Shown here one piece after another: positions 49,372-56,799 of a stretch of 64,000 nt of DNA. Location of the stretch: contig NZ_FNIJ01000006.1 in assembly GCF_900103845.1 (NCBI RefSeq), forward strand, positions 248,001 through 312,000, written 5' to 3'. Source of the stretch: Pseudomonas jinjuensis. GTDB lineage: Bacteria; Pseudomonadota; Gammaproteobacteria; Pseudomonadales; Pseudomonadaceae. The notes below the pieces were generated by a model. That model did not search any database. It was not told where the DNA came from and saw nothing but the letters and a program-made list of their open reading frames with translations. Position numbers and translations under genes: made by a program. The stretch's first letter is position 1. Each line of letters starts with the position of its first letter.

Positions 49372-49649
49372 AAAAGGCCGCCCCGGCAAAGGAAAGCGGC
49401 CTGCACAGCATGCAGTCCGATACTAACTCGTTCGATATGACCGCGCATGAGGCGTTCATGATGAATGATCTTCTACCAATGGTGGTCGGCTATGCCCGCT
49501 CCAACAACCATCCGACCGAAGCAGCCGCACTGGCAGCTCTCGCTGCGATGGTGGCAATACTCTCGACCAAGGGTTACACCGTGCCAGAACTGAGCAACTT
49601 TGTTGCCGTGTTCGCTGTGACTCACGACGCGCCGGAGGGTTTGCAATGA
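49368..49649 (+). CDS. Unknown satellite protein, alanine-rich
   Basis: 93 residues. The start ATG overlaps the stop of the AlpA-like gene (ATGA). The protein has an acidic central part with a hydrophobic Ala-rich helix (HPTEAAALAALAAMVAIL), so it could be a small membrane-associated or helical-bundle protein. No family recognised. Its stop overlaps the next start in the same way, in a chain of coupled small genes that continues to 50095. Confidence 0.6.
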   Translation: MKKAAPAKESGLHSMQSDTNSFDMTAHEAFMMNDLLPMVVGYARSNNHPTEAAALAALAAMVAILSTKGYTVPELSNFVAVFAVTHDAPEGLQ

Positions 49650-50095
49650 TGATTCTTGCATCCACACGTCCCCGCATGTATCGTCGGCCTGTCGCTGCAA
49701 ATTCAGTGACCGGGTTTGGCGACCCGAACACTTCTAGGCGCACAAGCGCCCCATATCCGATAGCAGGCGCTTTTTTTGCGTCCGCCGTTTCGAGTTATGG
49801 CGGCTGTGCGTGGGAGACCGAAAGGTCTGCCGGGTTCCTAGAGTCTCGGTTCGCCAACCTGCGTACAGCTGCCACCCTTAATCGTTTGGCGACGATCTGT
49901 GGCAGCTCCTTAACTCTAGGAGCTACACCCATGCGCACTACCCTTACCCGCAATCCGTCCACCCACGCCGCCGCCTGGAAGGCCCGCGCCTTCGCTGCCC
50001 TGCGCGCTGATTCGTCACTGTCCGTCCGCCTACGCCGCTACAACGAAGCGATGGCCCGCGCCCGCTCCCTGGAAACCGTAGGGGGTGCCAAATGA
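49646..50095 (+). CDS. Ash-like hypothetical protein with an internal regulatory RNA-like region
   Basis: 149 residues in the long frame. The first 80 residues (including RRTSAPYPIAGAFFASAVSSYGG) resemble Ash/Icd-like proteins found in P4-type elements, from memory and not proven. An internal ATG at 49931 preceded by AGGAG would give a 54-residue product (MRTTLTRNPST to the same stop). A GC-rich terminator-like hairpin and other dyads lie inside the ORF at 49750-49930, so the long frame may partly be a non-coding regulatory region, as in the P4 immunity locus. Either or both readings may be real. Confidence 0.5.
   Translation: MMILASTRPRMYRRPVAANSVTGFGDPNTSRRTSAPYPIAGAFFASAVSSYGGCAWETERSAGFLESRFANLRTAATLNRLATICGSSLTLGATPMRTTLTRNPSTHAAAWKARAFAALRADSSLSVRLRRYNEAMARARSLETVGGAK
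49734..49788 (+). other. Hairpins and T-run inside the ash-like ORF, possible RNA terminator
   Basis: GGCGC near 49737 pairs with GCGCC, and a second AGCGCC/GGCGCT pair is followed by seven T residues at about 49779-49785. This terminator-like signal inside a coding frame suggests a short RNA or attenuator. A CAGCTGCCACC/GTGGCAGC dyad follows at about 49865-49910. Confidence 0.5.
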
Positions 50096-50397
50096 GCAAC
50101 GTCCCGAACTGGAACGATCTGCTGCCGACAATGGGTGCCATTGAAAGCATGGCCCCGGAAAAGCTTCAGCGCGTAGACGGAGCAATCGAGCAATACAGCA
50201 TCACCCTCGGCTTTGGAATTGCGGCTATCGGAAATCTGCTCGCCTGCACCGCCTCAAATGGGCAGACCGGTCTGAACGATCAGACCGCCACCGACATTGG
50301 CTGGCTACTGGAAAGTCTGGGCGAACTCTCTGCCCGCCTGGCCGATACCGGCAACGCCGTGAGCAATCGCCGCCGCACGCTTAAACCGAGGGCGTAA
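50092..50397 (+). CDS. Unknown satellite protein
   Basis: 101 residues, start overlapping the preceding stop by 4 bases (ATGA). It has a central hydrophobic stretch GFGIAAIGNLLACTA and long amphipathic helices; no family recognised. It precedes the primase zinc-finger gene by two bases and probably shares a transcript with the whole replication block. Confidence 0.6.
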   Translation: MSNVPNWNDLLPTMGAIESMAPEKLQRVDGAIEQYSITLGFGIAAIGNLLACTASNGQTGLNDQTATDIGWLLESLGELSARLADTGNAVSNRRRTLKPRA

Positions 50398-50399
50398 CC

Positions 50400-50813
50400 A
50401 TGAAAATTCAAAACGGCGCCTGCGCGCCGATGGGATCGGCTTGCCTGGAAAAAGTCCTGGCCCGGCTCGACAAGGTGAAATCGGACGGTGCCGGTAAGTG
50501 GAAAGCGTGCTGCCCGGCGCACGACGACAAAGACCCCAGCCTGAGCATTCGCGAGGCCAGCGACGGCAAGGTGCTGCTGCATTGCTTCGCTGGTTGCACT
50601 GCTACCGATATCGCCGCCGCTATCGGCCTGGAATTGCGCGACCTGTTCCCCGGCCTGCATCAACCGCGACGTGGACCAAGCAAAGCCGCAGTACAGCATG
50701 AGCGCACCATTTATCAGATCGGCCTCTCGATGCAGATGCAGGGCTGCCGCTTAGACGCCGAAGACCAAGCCCGCTTCGATCTGGCCAAGAAACGACTGGG
50801 GGTGAATCAATGA
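50400..50813 (+). CDS. CHC2-type zinc-finger protein (P4-like primase N-domain)
   Basis: 137 residues. The zinc-binding pattern is CCPAHDDKDPS (Cys38, His41) and HCFAGC (Cys62, Cys66), which is the CHC2/P4 alpha-type DNA primase zinc finger; the following LHQPRRG is typical. The Toprim and helicase parts of a full primase are absent, so the protein is either the primase zinc-binding subunit acting with the DUF3987 protein next to it, or a shortened form. The 4-base overlap with the next ORF supports a joint role in replicating the element. Confidence 0.82.
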   Translation: MKIQNGACAPMGSACLEKVLARLDKVKSDGAGKWKACCPAHDDKDPSLSIREASDGKVLLHCFAGCTATDIAAAIGLELRDLFPGLHQPRRGPSKAAVQHERTIYQIGLSMQMQGCRLDAEDQARFDLAKKRLGVNQ

Positions 50814-52354
50814 CTGCCGTCGCTAAAGATCGCTTTGCAACCGAGTGGAGTTTGCTGGATCAGCTGCCAGGCTTCGCAGCCGAGATGCCAGAACATGCGC
50901 TCGCGTCATTCATCAACCCAGCGATTCAGCCGCAAGCGCTGCCGGTAGGACTTACCCCAGCCTTGCCCTGGGAGGATGAGCTACTGCCGAAAGAGCTTCG
51001 CTACTTCGTCCGAGACGTGGCAGACCGTACCCAGTGCCCGCCAGACTTCGTAGCCGTCGCGCTCATCGTCGGAATTAGCGCTGTGGTTGGTCGCAAGTTC
51101 AGCATCCATCCGAAGCAGCACGACGACTGGGAAGTTGTGCCGAATCAGTGGGGTTGCATCATCGGCAGACCTTCCGCGATGAAGTCACCAGCAATGAAGC
51201 AGGCGCTACGCCCGCTGGCTGCTCTGGAGGCAAAAGAGCGGGAAAAGCACCGGGACGCGATGACCGAGCATAAGGCCGCTGGCGAAATCCTGGACCTAGA
51301 GCGCAAGTCCGCCAAGGAAAAAGCCAAGAAGCTGATGACCGATGGCAAGAAGGACGCCGCGCTAGCCGCCCTGACCGAGTTCGCAAACGATCTACCCGCA
51401 CCAGTCGCCCGCCGCTACATCGTCAACGATGCCACGGTGGAAAAGCTGGGCGAGCTGCTGAACGAAAACCCCAACGGCCTGCTGCTAGTACGCGACGAGC
51501 TGGGCGGATGGCTTGCAACGATGCAGACGGAGGATGGCGCAGTTGGTCGCGCCTTCTACCTGGAATGCTTCGACGGCAACGGATCTTTCGTTTATGACCG
51601 GATCGGACGCGGAACCGTGTTTATCGAGTCGTGCTGCCTCTCGCTGATCGGCGGCATTCAGCCCTCGCGTATCGCGCCACTCGTGCGCGGGGCGGTCACT
51701 GGTGAACTCGACGATGGCCTGGTGCAACGCCTGCAACTTGCGGTATGGCCGGATGATGATCGGGAGTGGTCGCTCGTGGATCGCTGGCCGAACAAATCTG
51801 CCAAGGATCGGGTAGACGCGGTTATCGAGCGTCTGGACCAGATGCCGGATGAACCCCGCAAGGCGCTGCACTTCGTACCTGAGGCGCAAGAGCTATTCAA
51901 CGCTTGGTACACCGAGCACATGCTCGAAATCAGGCAAGGCGATATCCACCCGGCGCTGCAATCGCACTTTATGAAGATGCCGCAGACCATCGCCGGACTG
52001 GCCTTGCTGTTCGGCCTGATCGACGGCGGGACCGAGGCTGTTTGCATGCACGCCACGGCTCGCGCCCTGGACTGGGCCGATTACCTCAAGTCGCACGCTG
52101 CGCGCCTGTACGGTGCCGCGATCAATGCGCCGCTGATGGGCTCCCGCTTGATTCTGGAGCGCAAGGAAAAACTGCCAGAGCCGTTTACCCCGAGGGAAGT
52201 TCGGCTCAAAGGCTGGGCCGGTCTCGACTCGCTGGAAGCGGTTAACGATGCGCTCGCCACCCTGGCCGAACACCACATCGTCATCGGCTACGAAGTCGCT
52301 AGCGATAAGGGCGGACGCCCGTCCAAGCGGTACGTCTGGCGGAGGGCTGCATGA
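50810..52354 (+). CDS. DUF3987 family replication protein
   Basis: 514 residues. DUF3987 proteins occur in satellites and plasmids next to primase-type zinc fingers and have a P-loop-like ATPase fold; here the best candidates are IIGRPSAMKSP (phosphate loop-like) and LLLVRDELGGW (acidic strand). This suggests a helicase or origin-binding role in replication of the element, which is inference. The C-terminus has a winged-helix-like region ending in RRAA. Its start overlaps the zinc-finger gene (ATGA) and its stop overlaps the next (ATGA). Confidence 0.78.
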   Translation: MTAVAKDRFATEWSLLDQLPGFAAEMPEHALASFINPAIQPQALPVGLTPALPWEDELLPKELRYFVRDVADRTQCPPDFVAVALIVGISAVVGRKFSIHPKQHDDWEVVPNQWGCIIGRPSAMKSPAMKQALRPLAALEAKEREKHRDAMTEHKAAGEILDLERKSAKEKAKKLMTDGKKDAALAALTEFANDLPAPVARRYIVNDATVEKLGELLNENPNGLLLVRDELGGWLATMQTEDGAVGRAFYLECFDGNGSFVYDRIGRGTVFIESCCLSLIGGIQPSRIAPLVRGAVTGELDDGLVQRLQLAVWPDDDREWSLVDRWPNKSAKDRVDAVIERLDQMPDEPRKALHFVPEAQELFNAWYTEHMLEIRQGDIHPALQSHFMKMPQTIAGLALLFGLIDGGTEAVCMHATARALDWADYLKSHAARLYGAAINAPLMGSRLILERKEKLPEPFTPREVRLKGWAGLDSLEAVNDALATLAEHHIVIGYEVASDKGGRPSKRYVWRRAA

Positions 52355-52662
52355 TGGGACGGTGGATGCAGAAAATCGAAAAACACGCAGACGACGCACC
52401 TACAAAACCAACGAAACCTAGTTTTGTAGGTTCTGTAGGCACCCCATCGGCGCATTTTCAGAAAAAGCCCTCTGCAAACGACCCCATAACCGCGCCTCAA
52501 CTGGGCTGGCTTGCAGCAGTCGCCTCGCTACTGGAGGTCGGCACGATGCAATTGATAGAGAAGGGCTTCGTAGACCGGCACGACCTAGAGGAACAGGCAA
52601 ACGCCGATCCACGCGCAGTTGCCGCACTCATCAAATCCAATCCGAGGTGGCACCAATGCTGA
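52351..52662 (+). CDS. Unknown protein with translated repeat motif
   Basis: 103 residues. The start codon overlaps the DUF3987 stop. The N-terminal region reads PTKPTKPSFVGSVGTP, a segment encoded by the CCTACAAAAC DNA repeat; I recall this amino acid pattern in many mobile-element proteins beside DUF3987, which suggests the DNA signal rather than the protein is conserved. The rest has a short helix LAAVASLLEVGTMQ and an acidic tail. It may be coding only by chance. Confidence 0.5.
   Translation: MMGRWMQKIEKHADDAPTKPTKPSFVGSVGTPSAHFQKKPSANDPITAPQLGWLAAVASLLEVGTMQLIEKGFVDRHDLEEQANADPRAVAALIKSNPRWHQC
52399..52439. repeat. Repeat-related dyad, middle copy
   Basis: CCTACAAAAC (52399-52408) and GTTTTGTAGG (52421-52430) form a 10-base hairpin with a 12-base loop, continuing into TTCTGTAGG. 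It shares its arms with the left and right 20-bp copies, and its right flank (TTTTGTAGG to GCGCATTTTC) resembles the sequence after 56459. Confidence 0.8.
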
Positions 52663-52937
52663 CAGCGACCATTACTGGCGGGCTGACTTCGTTTCTCTCA
52701 ACCACGCCCGAGGGGCACCGCTACTGCACGATCTACAGCGACGAGGCCCGCCGTTCTGTGCGCGCCTTGGTGCTGAATGACACCCATGCGGAACTGATAA
52801 GCAAATTACCGAAACATGCGCGGCTAACCGTCACCGGCCAGCTTCGCAGCAAGGGTGCGATAGGCCCATCCGGGCAGACGCTCGCTTACCTGAGCATCGT
52901 TGTACAAACCATGAAGATCCACGGAGAACACCAATGA
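52656..52937 (+). CDS. OB-fold-like small protein, possible single-stranded DNA binder
   Basis: 93 residues. The protein is beta-strand rich, with TATITGGLTSFLS, HRYCTIYSDEARRSV and ARLTVTGQLRSKG, a pattern compatible with a minimal OB fold as in SSB or PriB. This would fit a role in element replication. The fold is inferred from strand pattern only, and no SSB signature tail is present. Its stop overlaps the next start (ATGA). Confidence 0.55.
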   Translation: MLTATITGGLTSFLSTTPEGHRYCTIYSDEARRSVRALVLNDTHAELISKLPKHARLTVTGQLRSKGAIGPSGQTLAYLSIVVQTMKIHGEHQ

Positions 52938-53476
52938 CCGACAATACCCAGCCCAACCACGAAGAACTTACCGCTGAGCTTGATCGCCTGCGCCAGAAGA
53001 ATGCCGAGCTACTGGACGAACTCAAGCGAGCGAAGGCCAAGAGCAACGACAGCAGCGGCGAACTCGAAACGCTACGCGCAGAGGTTCGCAGTCTGCGTCT
53101 CGATAAGCCGCTCGACGCTATGCTGGCTGACCTGTTCGTCGTCTCCCCGCGACTGGCCCGCGCAGAGCTTGAAGAAGAGTTCAGCTTCGAGCTGGATGAA
53201 GCCGGCGATATCGTGGTGCTGAACAAGGAAGGCGAGCGCGTCACTGTCGAAGATCCGCCCGAGCAAGGCCATATCCGAGGCAAGCAGCGCCCGATTGGAT
53301 TTAACCGCGACGACCTGCGCAAAGTGCTAGCCGAGACGGGAAAGTGGGACCGCATCCTGATTGGCACTCGCGCTACGGGTGGCGGCGCTTCTGCTCAGCC
53401 TTACCGAGGCCAAACCACTACAGCCGCCCCAGCCGGGGAACCGCAGCCTGCCAAAGCTGGCTTTGGTCTTCGCTAA
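52934..53476 (+). CDS. Coiled-coil protein before the capsid gene (scaffold-like)
   Basis: 180 residues. Residues 9-60 form a strong coiled coil (EELTAELDRLRQKNAELLDELKRAKAK, cited in parts), followed by an acidic region and a glycine-rich, proline-rich tail GGGASAQPYRG. Phage scaffolding proteins are small, helical, acidic and lie directly upstream of the major capsid gene. It is translationally coupled to the previous gene (ATGA) and 145 bases before the capsid start. The scaffold assignment is positional inference. Confidence 0.55.
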   Translation: MTDNTQPNHEELTAELDRLRQKNAELLDELKRAKAKSNDSSGELETLRAEVRSLRLDKPLDAMLADLFVVSPRLARAELEEEFSFELDEAGDIVVLNKEGERVTVEDPPEQGHIRGKQRPIGFNRDDLRKVLAETGKWDRILIGTRATGGGASAQPYRGQTTTAAPAGEPQPAKAGFGLR

Positions 53477-53479
53477 TGC

Positions 53480-53512
53480 TATAATGTTACAGCGACCTCC
53501 TGTGGGGGTCGC
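53480..53512 (+). promoter_or_regulatory. Possible promoter -10 and leader hairpin before the capsid gene
   Basis: TATAAT at 53480-53485 (no convincing -35) and a stem GCGACC (53492-53497)/GGTCGC (53507-53512) extended by CC/GG pairs. The signal lies between the scaffold-like and capsid genes and could drive or control capsid transcription. Confidence 0.45.
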
Positions 53513-53621
53513 TCCCTCCGCCCTGTGGGCACCCTCTCGTTACACCCCGGCCCGTGGCCACCCCCTCCGCTTGAGTCTGTGACCCTGCGAATCAAACCAC
53601 TCTGATTCGAGGCAATATCTC

Positions 53622-54617
53622 ATGGCCGTTACCCGCCTAACCGACGTAATCGTTCCCGAAGCCTTTACCGACTATCTCGTGCAAAACACTATGGAGCGTA
53701 CCGCCCTGGTGCAATCCGGCGTCATGGCACGAAACGCCGTTATCACTGCCCAGCTCAATGCTGGTGCTGATTCTTTCTCTGTGCCGTTCTGGCGTGATTT
53801 GGGGGATGAGGAGGCCAACATTAGCTCCGACGATCCCACCGTTTTCTCCACTCCGAATCTGATTCAGGCAAGCAAGCAGCTCGTCCGCAAGGCGTTTCTG
53901 CACCAGTCCTGGTCGGCAATGAACCTGGCAAGCGAGCTGGCCGGATCTGATGCAATGGCGCGCATCCAAGACCGCGCCGTTGCCTACTGGGACCGCCAGC
54001 TACAGCGCCGCCTTGTCGCATCGCTTAACGGGGTACTGGCCGACAACGTGGCCAACGACAGCTCCGATATGGTGCTCGATATCACTGCCGCTACCGCCAA
54101 TGCATTCAGCCCCGAGGCAGTCATCGACGCTGCCGGCACGCTTGGCGATGCAATGGACGGCGTTACCGGCATCGCGATGCACTCCGACCTCTACCGCCAG
54201 GCGCTGAAAGCCGACCTCATCGAGTTCGTTCAACCGAGCGCTGGCTCGATGCGGATGCCGACCTATCGTGGTCTTGCTGTCATCGTCGATGACGGAATGC
54301 CGAAGGTTTCGGACGGCGATACCGGCTTCAACTACACCAGCGTTCTTTTCGGTCAAGGCGCTATCGGCTTCGGCCTGACTGCCCCAACCGTCGCAGATGG
54401 CACGGAGCTGGAGAACCTACCGAGTGCTGGCCGTGGTGCTGGTCAACAGATCCTGCATTCCCGCGTGAACCTGGCCGTACACCCTGCCGGCTTCGCCTGG
54501 GTAGAAGGCACCATCGCTGGTGAGTCTCCGACTATTGCGGAGCTTGCTACAGCAGCCCACTGGAGCCGCGTAGTCGAGCGGAAAGCCGTCCCGCTGGCCT
54601 TCCTGGTCACCAAGTAA
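53622..54617 (+). CDS. Major capsid protein (phage coat protein)
   Basis: 331 residues. Begins MAVTRLTDVIVPEAFTDYL and contains ELAGSDAMARIQDR, RGLAVIVDDGMP and the C-terminal AHWSRVVERKAVPLAFLV (quoted in short pieces), matching from memory a coat-protein family found in proteobacterial prophages, with HK97-like fold features assumed. There is no separate protease or portal gene. In a satellite, a dedicated coat gene means the element builds its own head instead of, or in addition to, using the helper's. Confidence 0.85.
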   Translation: MAVTRLTDVIVPEAFTDYLVQNTMERTALVQSGVMARNAVITAQLNAGADSFSVPFWRDLGDEEANISSDDPTVFSTPNLIQASKQLVRKAFLHQSWSAMNLASELAGSDAMARIQDRAVAYWDRQLQRRLVASLNGVLADNVANDSSDMVLDITAATANAFSPEAVIDAAGTLGDAMDGVTGIAMHSDLYRQALKADLIEFVQPSAGSMRMPTYRGLAVIVDDGMPKVSDGDTGFNYTSVLFGQGAIGFGLTAPTVADGTELENLPSAGRGAGQQILHSRVNLAVHPAGFAWVEGTIAGESPTIAELATAAHWSRVVERKAVPLAFLVTK

Positions 54618-54623
54618 GTGAGG

Positions 54624-54646
54624 GAGGGGCCAGCAATGGCCCCTTT
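54624..54646 (+). terminator. Hairpin between capsid and terminase genes
   Basis: GGGGCC (54626-54631)/GGCCCC (54638-54643) with a 6-base loop and a short TTT; may attenuate rather than stop transcription. Confidence 0.55.
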
Positions 54647-54652
54647 GTCGTT

Positions 54653-55084
54653 ATGACCGAGAAGAAAGCGCGAAACGCCGTCACCGGCACCCGCAAGAAG
54701 CCACCAGCGAATGCAGCAGAGACGCTGCTCGAACTGGCCGCTAGTGGCTACAACAAGAAAGGTCTGGCCTACCGGCTGGGCACTACCGTGGAAACTCTCA
54801 ACAAGTGGCTGGAGATCCACCCAGAGCTGCAACAGGCGCTCGACGAAGGCCGAGAACGCGAGCATCACGCTCTGTTCAATGCACTGTACGAGAACGCAAC
54901 CAAGGGCGGCAACGTAACCGCCGCCATCTTTCTGTTGAAAGCGCGTCACGGCTACCGCGAAGGGGATCAGTCGGAGATCGCCAACAAGGTCTCTATCAAC
55001 TTCCAGCTTCCGGGGGCGCTGCGCCTGGAGGACTTCGCCAGGGACGTTAGCCCGTCAAAAGGGAGCCTGAGCCATGACGATTGA
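54653..55084 (+). CDS. Terminase small subunit (TerS-like)
   Basis: 143 residues. A helix-turn-helix-type region ETLLELAASGYNKKGLAYRLG and LNKWLEIHPELQQALDEG recalls the DNA-binding domain of many small terminases; the C-terminus is acidic. It lies directly before TerL with an 11-base overlap, the normal TerS-TerL order. TerS recognises the packaging (pac/cos) site, so this element may direct its own packaging specificity. Confidence 0.8.
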   Translation: MTEKKARNAVTGTRKKPPANAAETLLELAASGYNKKGLAYRLGTTVETLNKWLEIHPELQQALDEGREREHHALFNALYENATKGGNVTAAIFLLKARHGYREGDQSEIANKVSINFQLPGALRLEDFARDVSPSKGSLSHDD

Positions 55085-56435
55085 ACTCAACGACTTTCAG
55101 CAGCGAATCATGCTGCTACCTGAGGAACTGGACGTGTTCTGTGGAGGTGGCCGTGGTGGCGGCAAGTCGTACGGTCTGGCCCTGCTGTGCCTGCGCCACG
55201 TCGAGCAGTACCAAGAGAAGGCCCGCATTCTCTACCTGCGCCGCACCTACAAGGGTTTGGCGGACTTCGAACTGATCTGCCGAGAGCTATACGGCACGGT
55301 CTACGGATCAGCCGCACGATACAACGCCGCCGAACACGTCTGGCGCTTCCCGAACGGCGGTTATCTGGAGTTAGGCCAGCTCGAAACGCACGCGGACTAC
55401 ACGAAGTACCAAGGCCGATCGTTCACACTGCTGATCGTGGATGAGGCGGGCCAGTACCCTAACCCGGATCTGCTCGACCTGATGCGCTCGAACCTGCGCG
55501 GCCCCAAGGATATGCCAATCAGGATGATCGTAGCGGCGAACCCCGGTGGCCCTGGGCACTACTGGCTAGCCAAGCGTTATGTGTTCACCACGGCGCCCTG
55601 GAAGCCCTTCTTGGAGACAAAGAGCAAACGCCAGTGGGTCTACGCGCCGTCCACCTTCGACAGCAACCGATTCATTGATACCGACCAGTACCGAGACCAG
55701 CTCGAATCGGCCTGCCCCGATGACCCCGAGTTGCTGCGCGCATGGATGACAGGCGATTGGGCTGTGAACCGTGGTGCCTACTTCGCGTCTGTGCTCGATG
55801 AGGGTCGGAACGCAGTTGACCCGTGGAAGCACATTCCCGACACCTGGGAGACCTGGCTTGCGCATGACTTCGGTTCATCAGCTCCGAGTGCCACTTACAT
55901 TTTCGCGCAGTCGCCAGGCGGTGAAGGCCCGGATGGGAAGTTCTACCCGAGGGGAAGCCTTGTCCTGGTAGACGAGCTGGTGACGGCAAAGCGCGACAAT
56001 CCCAACGCGGGGCTGGGGTGGACCGTGCCTGTGCTAGCGGAAGAAATCGTAGAGATGTGCAAGCGATGGGACATCCGTCCTTATGGGGTGGCGGACGATG
56101 CCATATTCGCCAAGGGAGGCCATGCAGCCGGCTCTATCGCAGATGAGTTCCAACGGTGCCGGGTCTCATTCAGGCCGGCTAAAAAGGCGGATCGAATCAC
56201 CGGATGGAACATCATGCGGCGGTTATTAGCTGATGCCGGGAAGGTAGATAAGCCTGGCCTGTATATCAGCCGTGGATGCACCTACCTGTGGGAGACGCTA
56301 CCGACGCTGGCACGCGATCAGAAAAGAGTGGAAGACCTGGATAGTACCGGGCCGGATCATGGCGCTGATGCGGTGCGCTATGGCTGCCTGAGACGAGATA
56401 TTGTGAGGGCGCTCAAGATGAAGTTGTGGATCTGA
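55074..56435 (+). CDS. Terminase large subunit TerL
   Basis: 453 residues, full length. ATPase motifs: Walker A GGGRGGGKS with Lys31 and Walker B LLIVDEAG with Asp123-Glu124. The RNase H-like nuclease has acidic residues Asp264 (LAHDFGS), Asp340-Asp341 (GVADDAIF) and Asp431 (GADAVRYG). TerL drives DNA translocation into capsids and cuts concatemers. It is the last recognisable gene of the element; a portal gene usually follows but there is none, only 220 non-coding bases to the right core. Confidence 0.93.
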   Translation: MTIELNDFQQRIMLLPEELDVFCGGGRGGGKSYGLALLCLRHVEQYQEKARILYLRRTYKGLADFELICRELYGTVYGSAARYNAAEHVWRFPNGGYLELGQLETHADYTKYQGRSFTLLIVDEAGQYPNPDLLDLMRSNLRGPKDMPIRMIVAANPGGPGHYWLAKRYVFTTAPWKPFLETKSKRQWVYAPSTFDSNRFIDTDQYRDQLESACPDDPELLRAWMTGDWAVNRGAYFASVLDEGRNAVDPWKHIPDTWETWLAHDFGSSAPSATYIFAQSPGGEGPDGKFYPRGSLVLVDELVTAKRDNPNAGLGWTVPVLAEEIVEMCKRWDIRPYGVADDAIFAKGGHAAGSIADEFQRCRVSFRPAKKADRITGWNIMRRLLADAGKVDKPGLYISRGCTYLWETLPTLARDQKRVEDLDSTGPDHGADAVRYGCLRRDIVRALKMKLWI

Positions 56436-56656
56436 TGGAGCGATTGCCAAGGAAGGCGGTTCTGTAGGTTTTGTAGGTGGACCATAGGTGCGTTTTGGGA
56501 AAGTTAAGGGGCTGAGAGCGTGCGAATTCGATCAACTCGAACGATAAAAAGAACTGCTCAAAAAATAGCCAATTCAGCCCCAGCAACCGGCATCTTGTAC
56601 ACCCACATGTACACCCGAACTTTCAAACAGCCTGAAAGCCCCGTATTCACTAGATA
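56436..56656. other. Right end of the element, non-coding
   Basis: No gene. It holds the right 20-bp repeat (56459-56478), two TGTACAC motifs (56596 and 56608) and an AT-rich stretch, then the core at 56657. Composition differs from the core genome. Confidence 0.7.
56459..56478. repeat. 20-bp repeat, right copy
   Basis: GTTCTGTAGGTTTTGTAGGT, exact reverse complement of 48435-48454. The following 25 bases still resemble the flank of the middle copy. Confidence 0.9.
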
Positions 56657-56673
56657 GTTCGATTCCCTTCGCC
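56657..56673. repeat. Second attachment core (attR of first segment)
   Basis: GTTCGATTCCCTTCGCC matches the tRNA 3' end exactly over 17 bases; the following CGC of the acceptor is missing, then TCCAGAATTCC. It ends the satellite and begins the second accessory segment. Confidence 0.8.
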
Positions 56674-56690
56674 TCCAGAATTCCTAGCTA

Positions 56691-56724
56691 ACCCCCTGAA
56701 ATCGTTGAGATTCTGGGGGTTTTG
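56691..56724 (+). terminator. Terminator after the second core
   Basis: AACCCCC/GGGGGTTTT stem-loop directly after the core, resembling a terminator of tRNA transcripts. Confidence 0.7.
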
Positions 56725-56799
56725 CGTTTCTGGGATTCGGAAAGTGTCGAAGCGCCGGCACAGCTTTGAGGAATCTTGCGACTACTCCGCTTCTGAAGG

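Noticed and set aside
46957-56673. A complete temperate prophage
   Set aside because: Portal, tail, lysis and repressor genes are not present, so it cannot be an autonomous phage as seen here.
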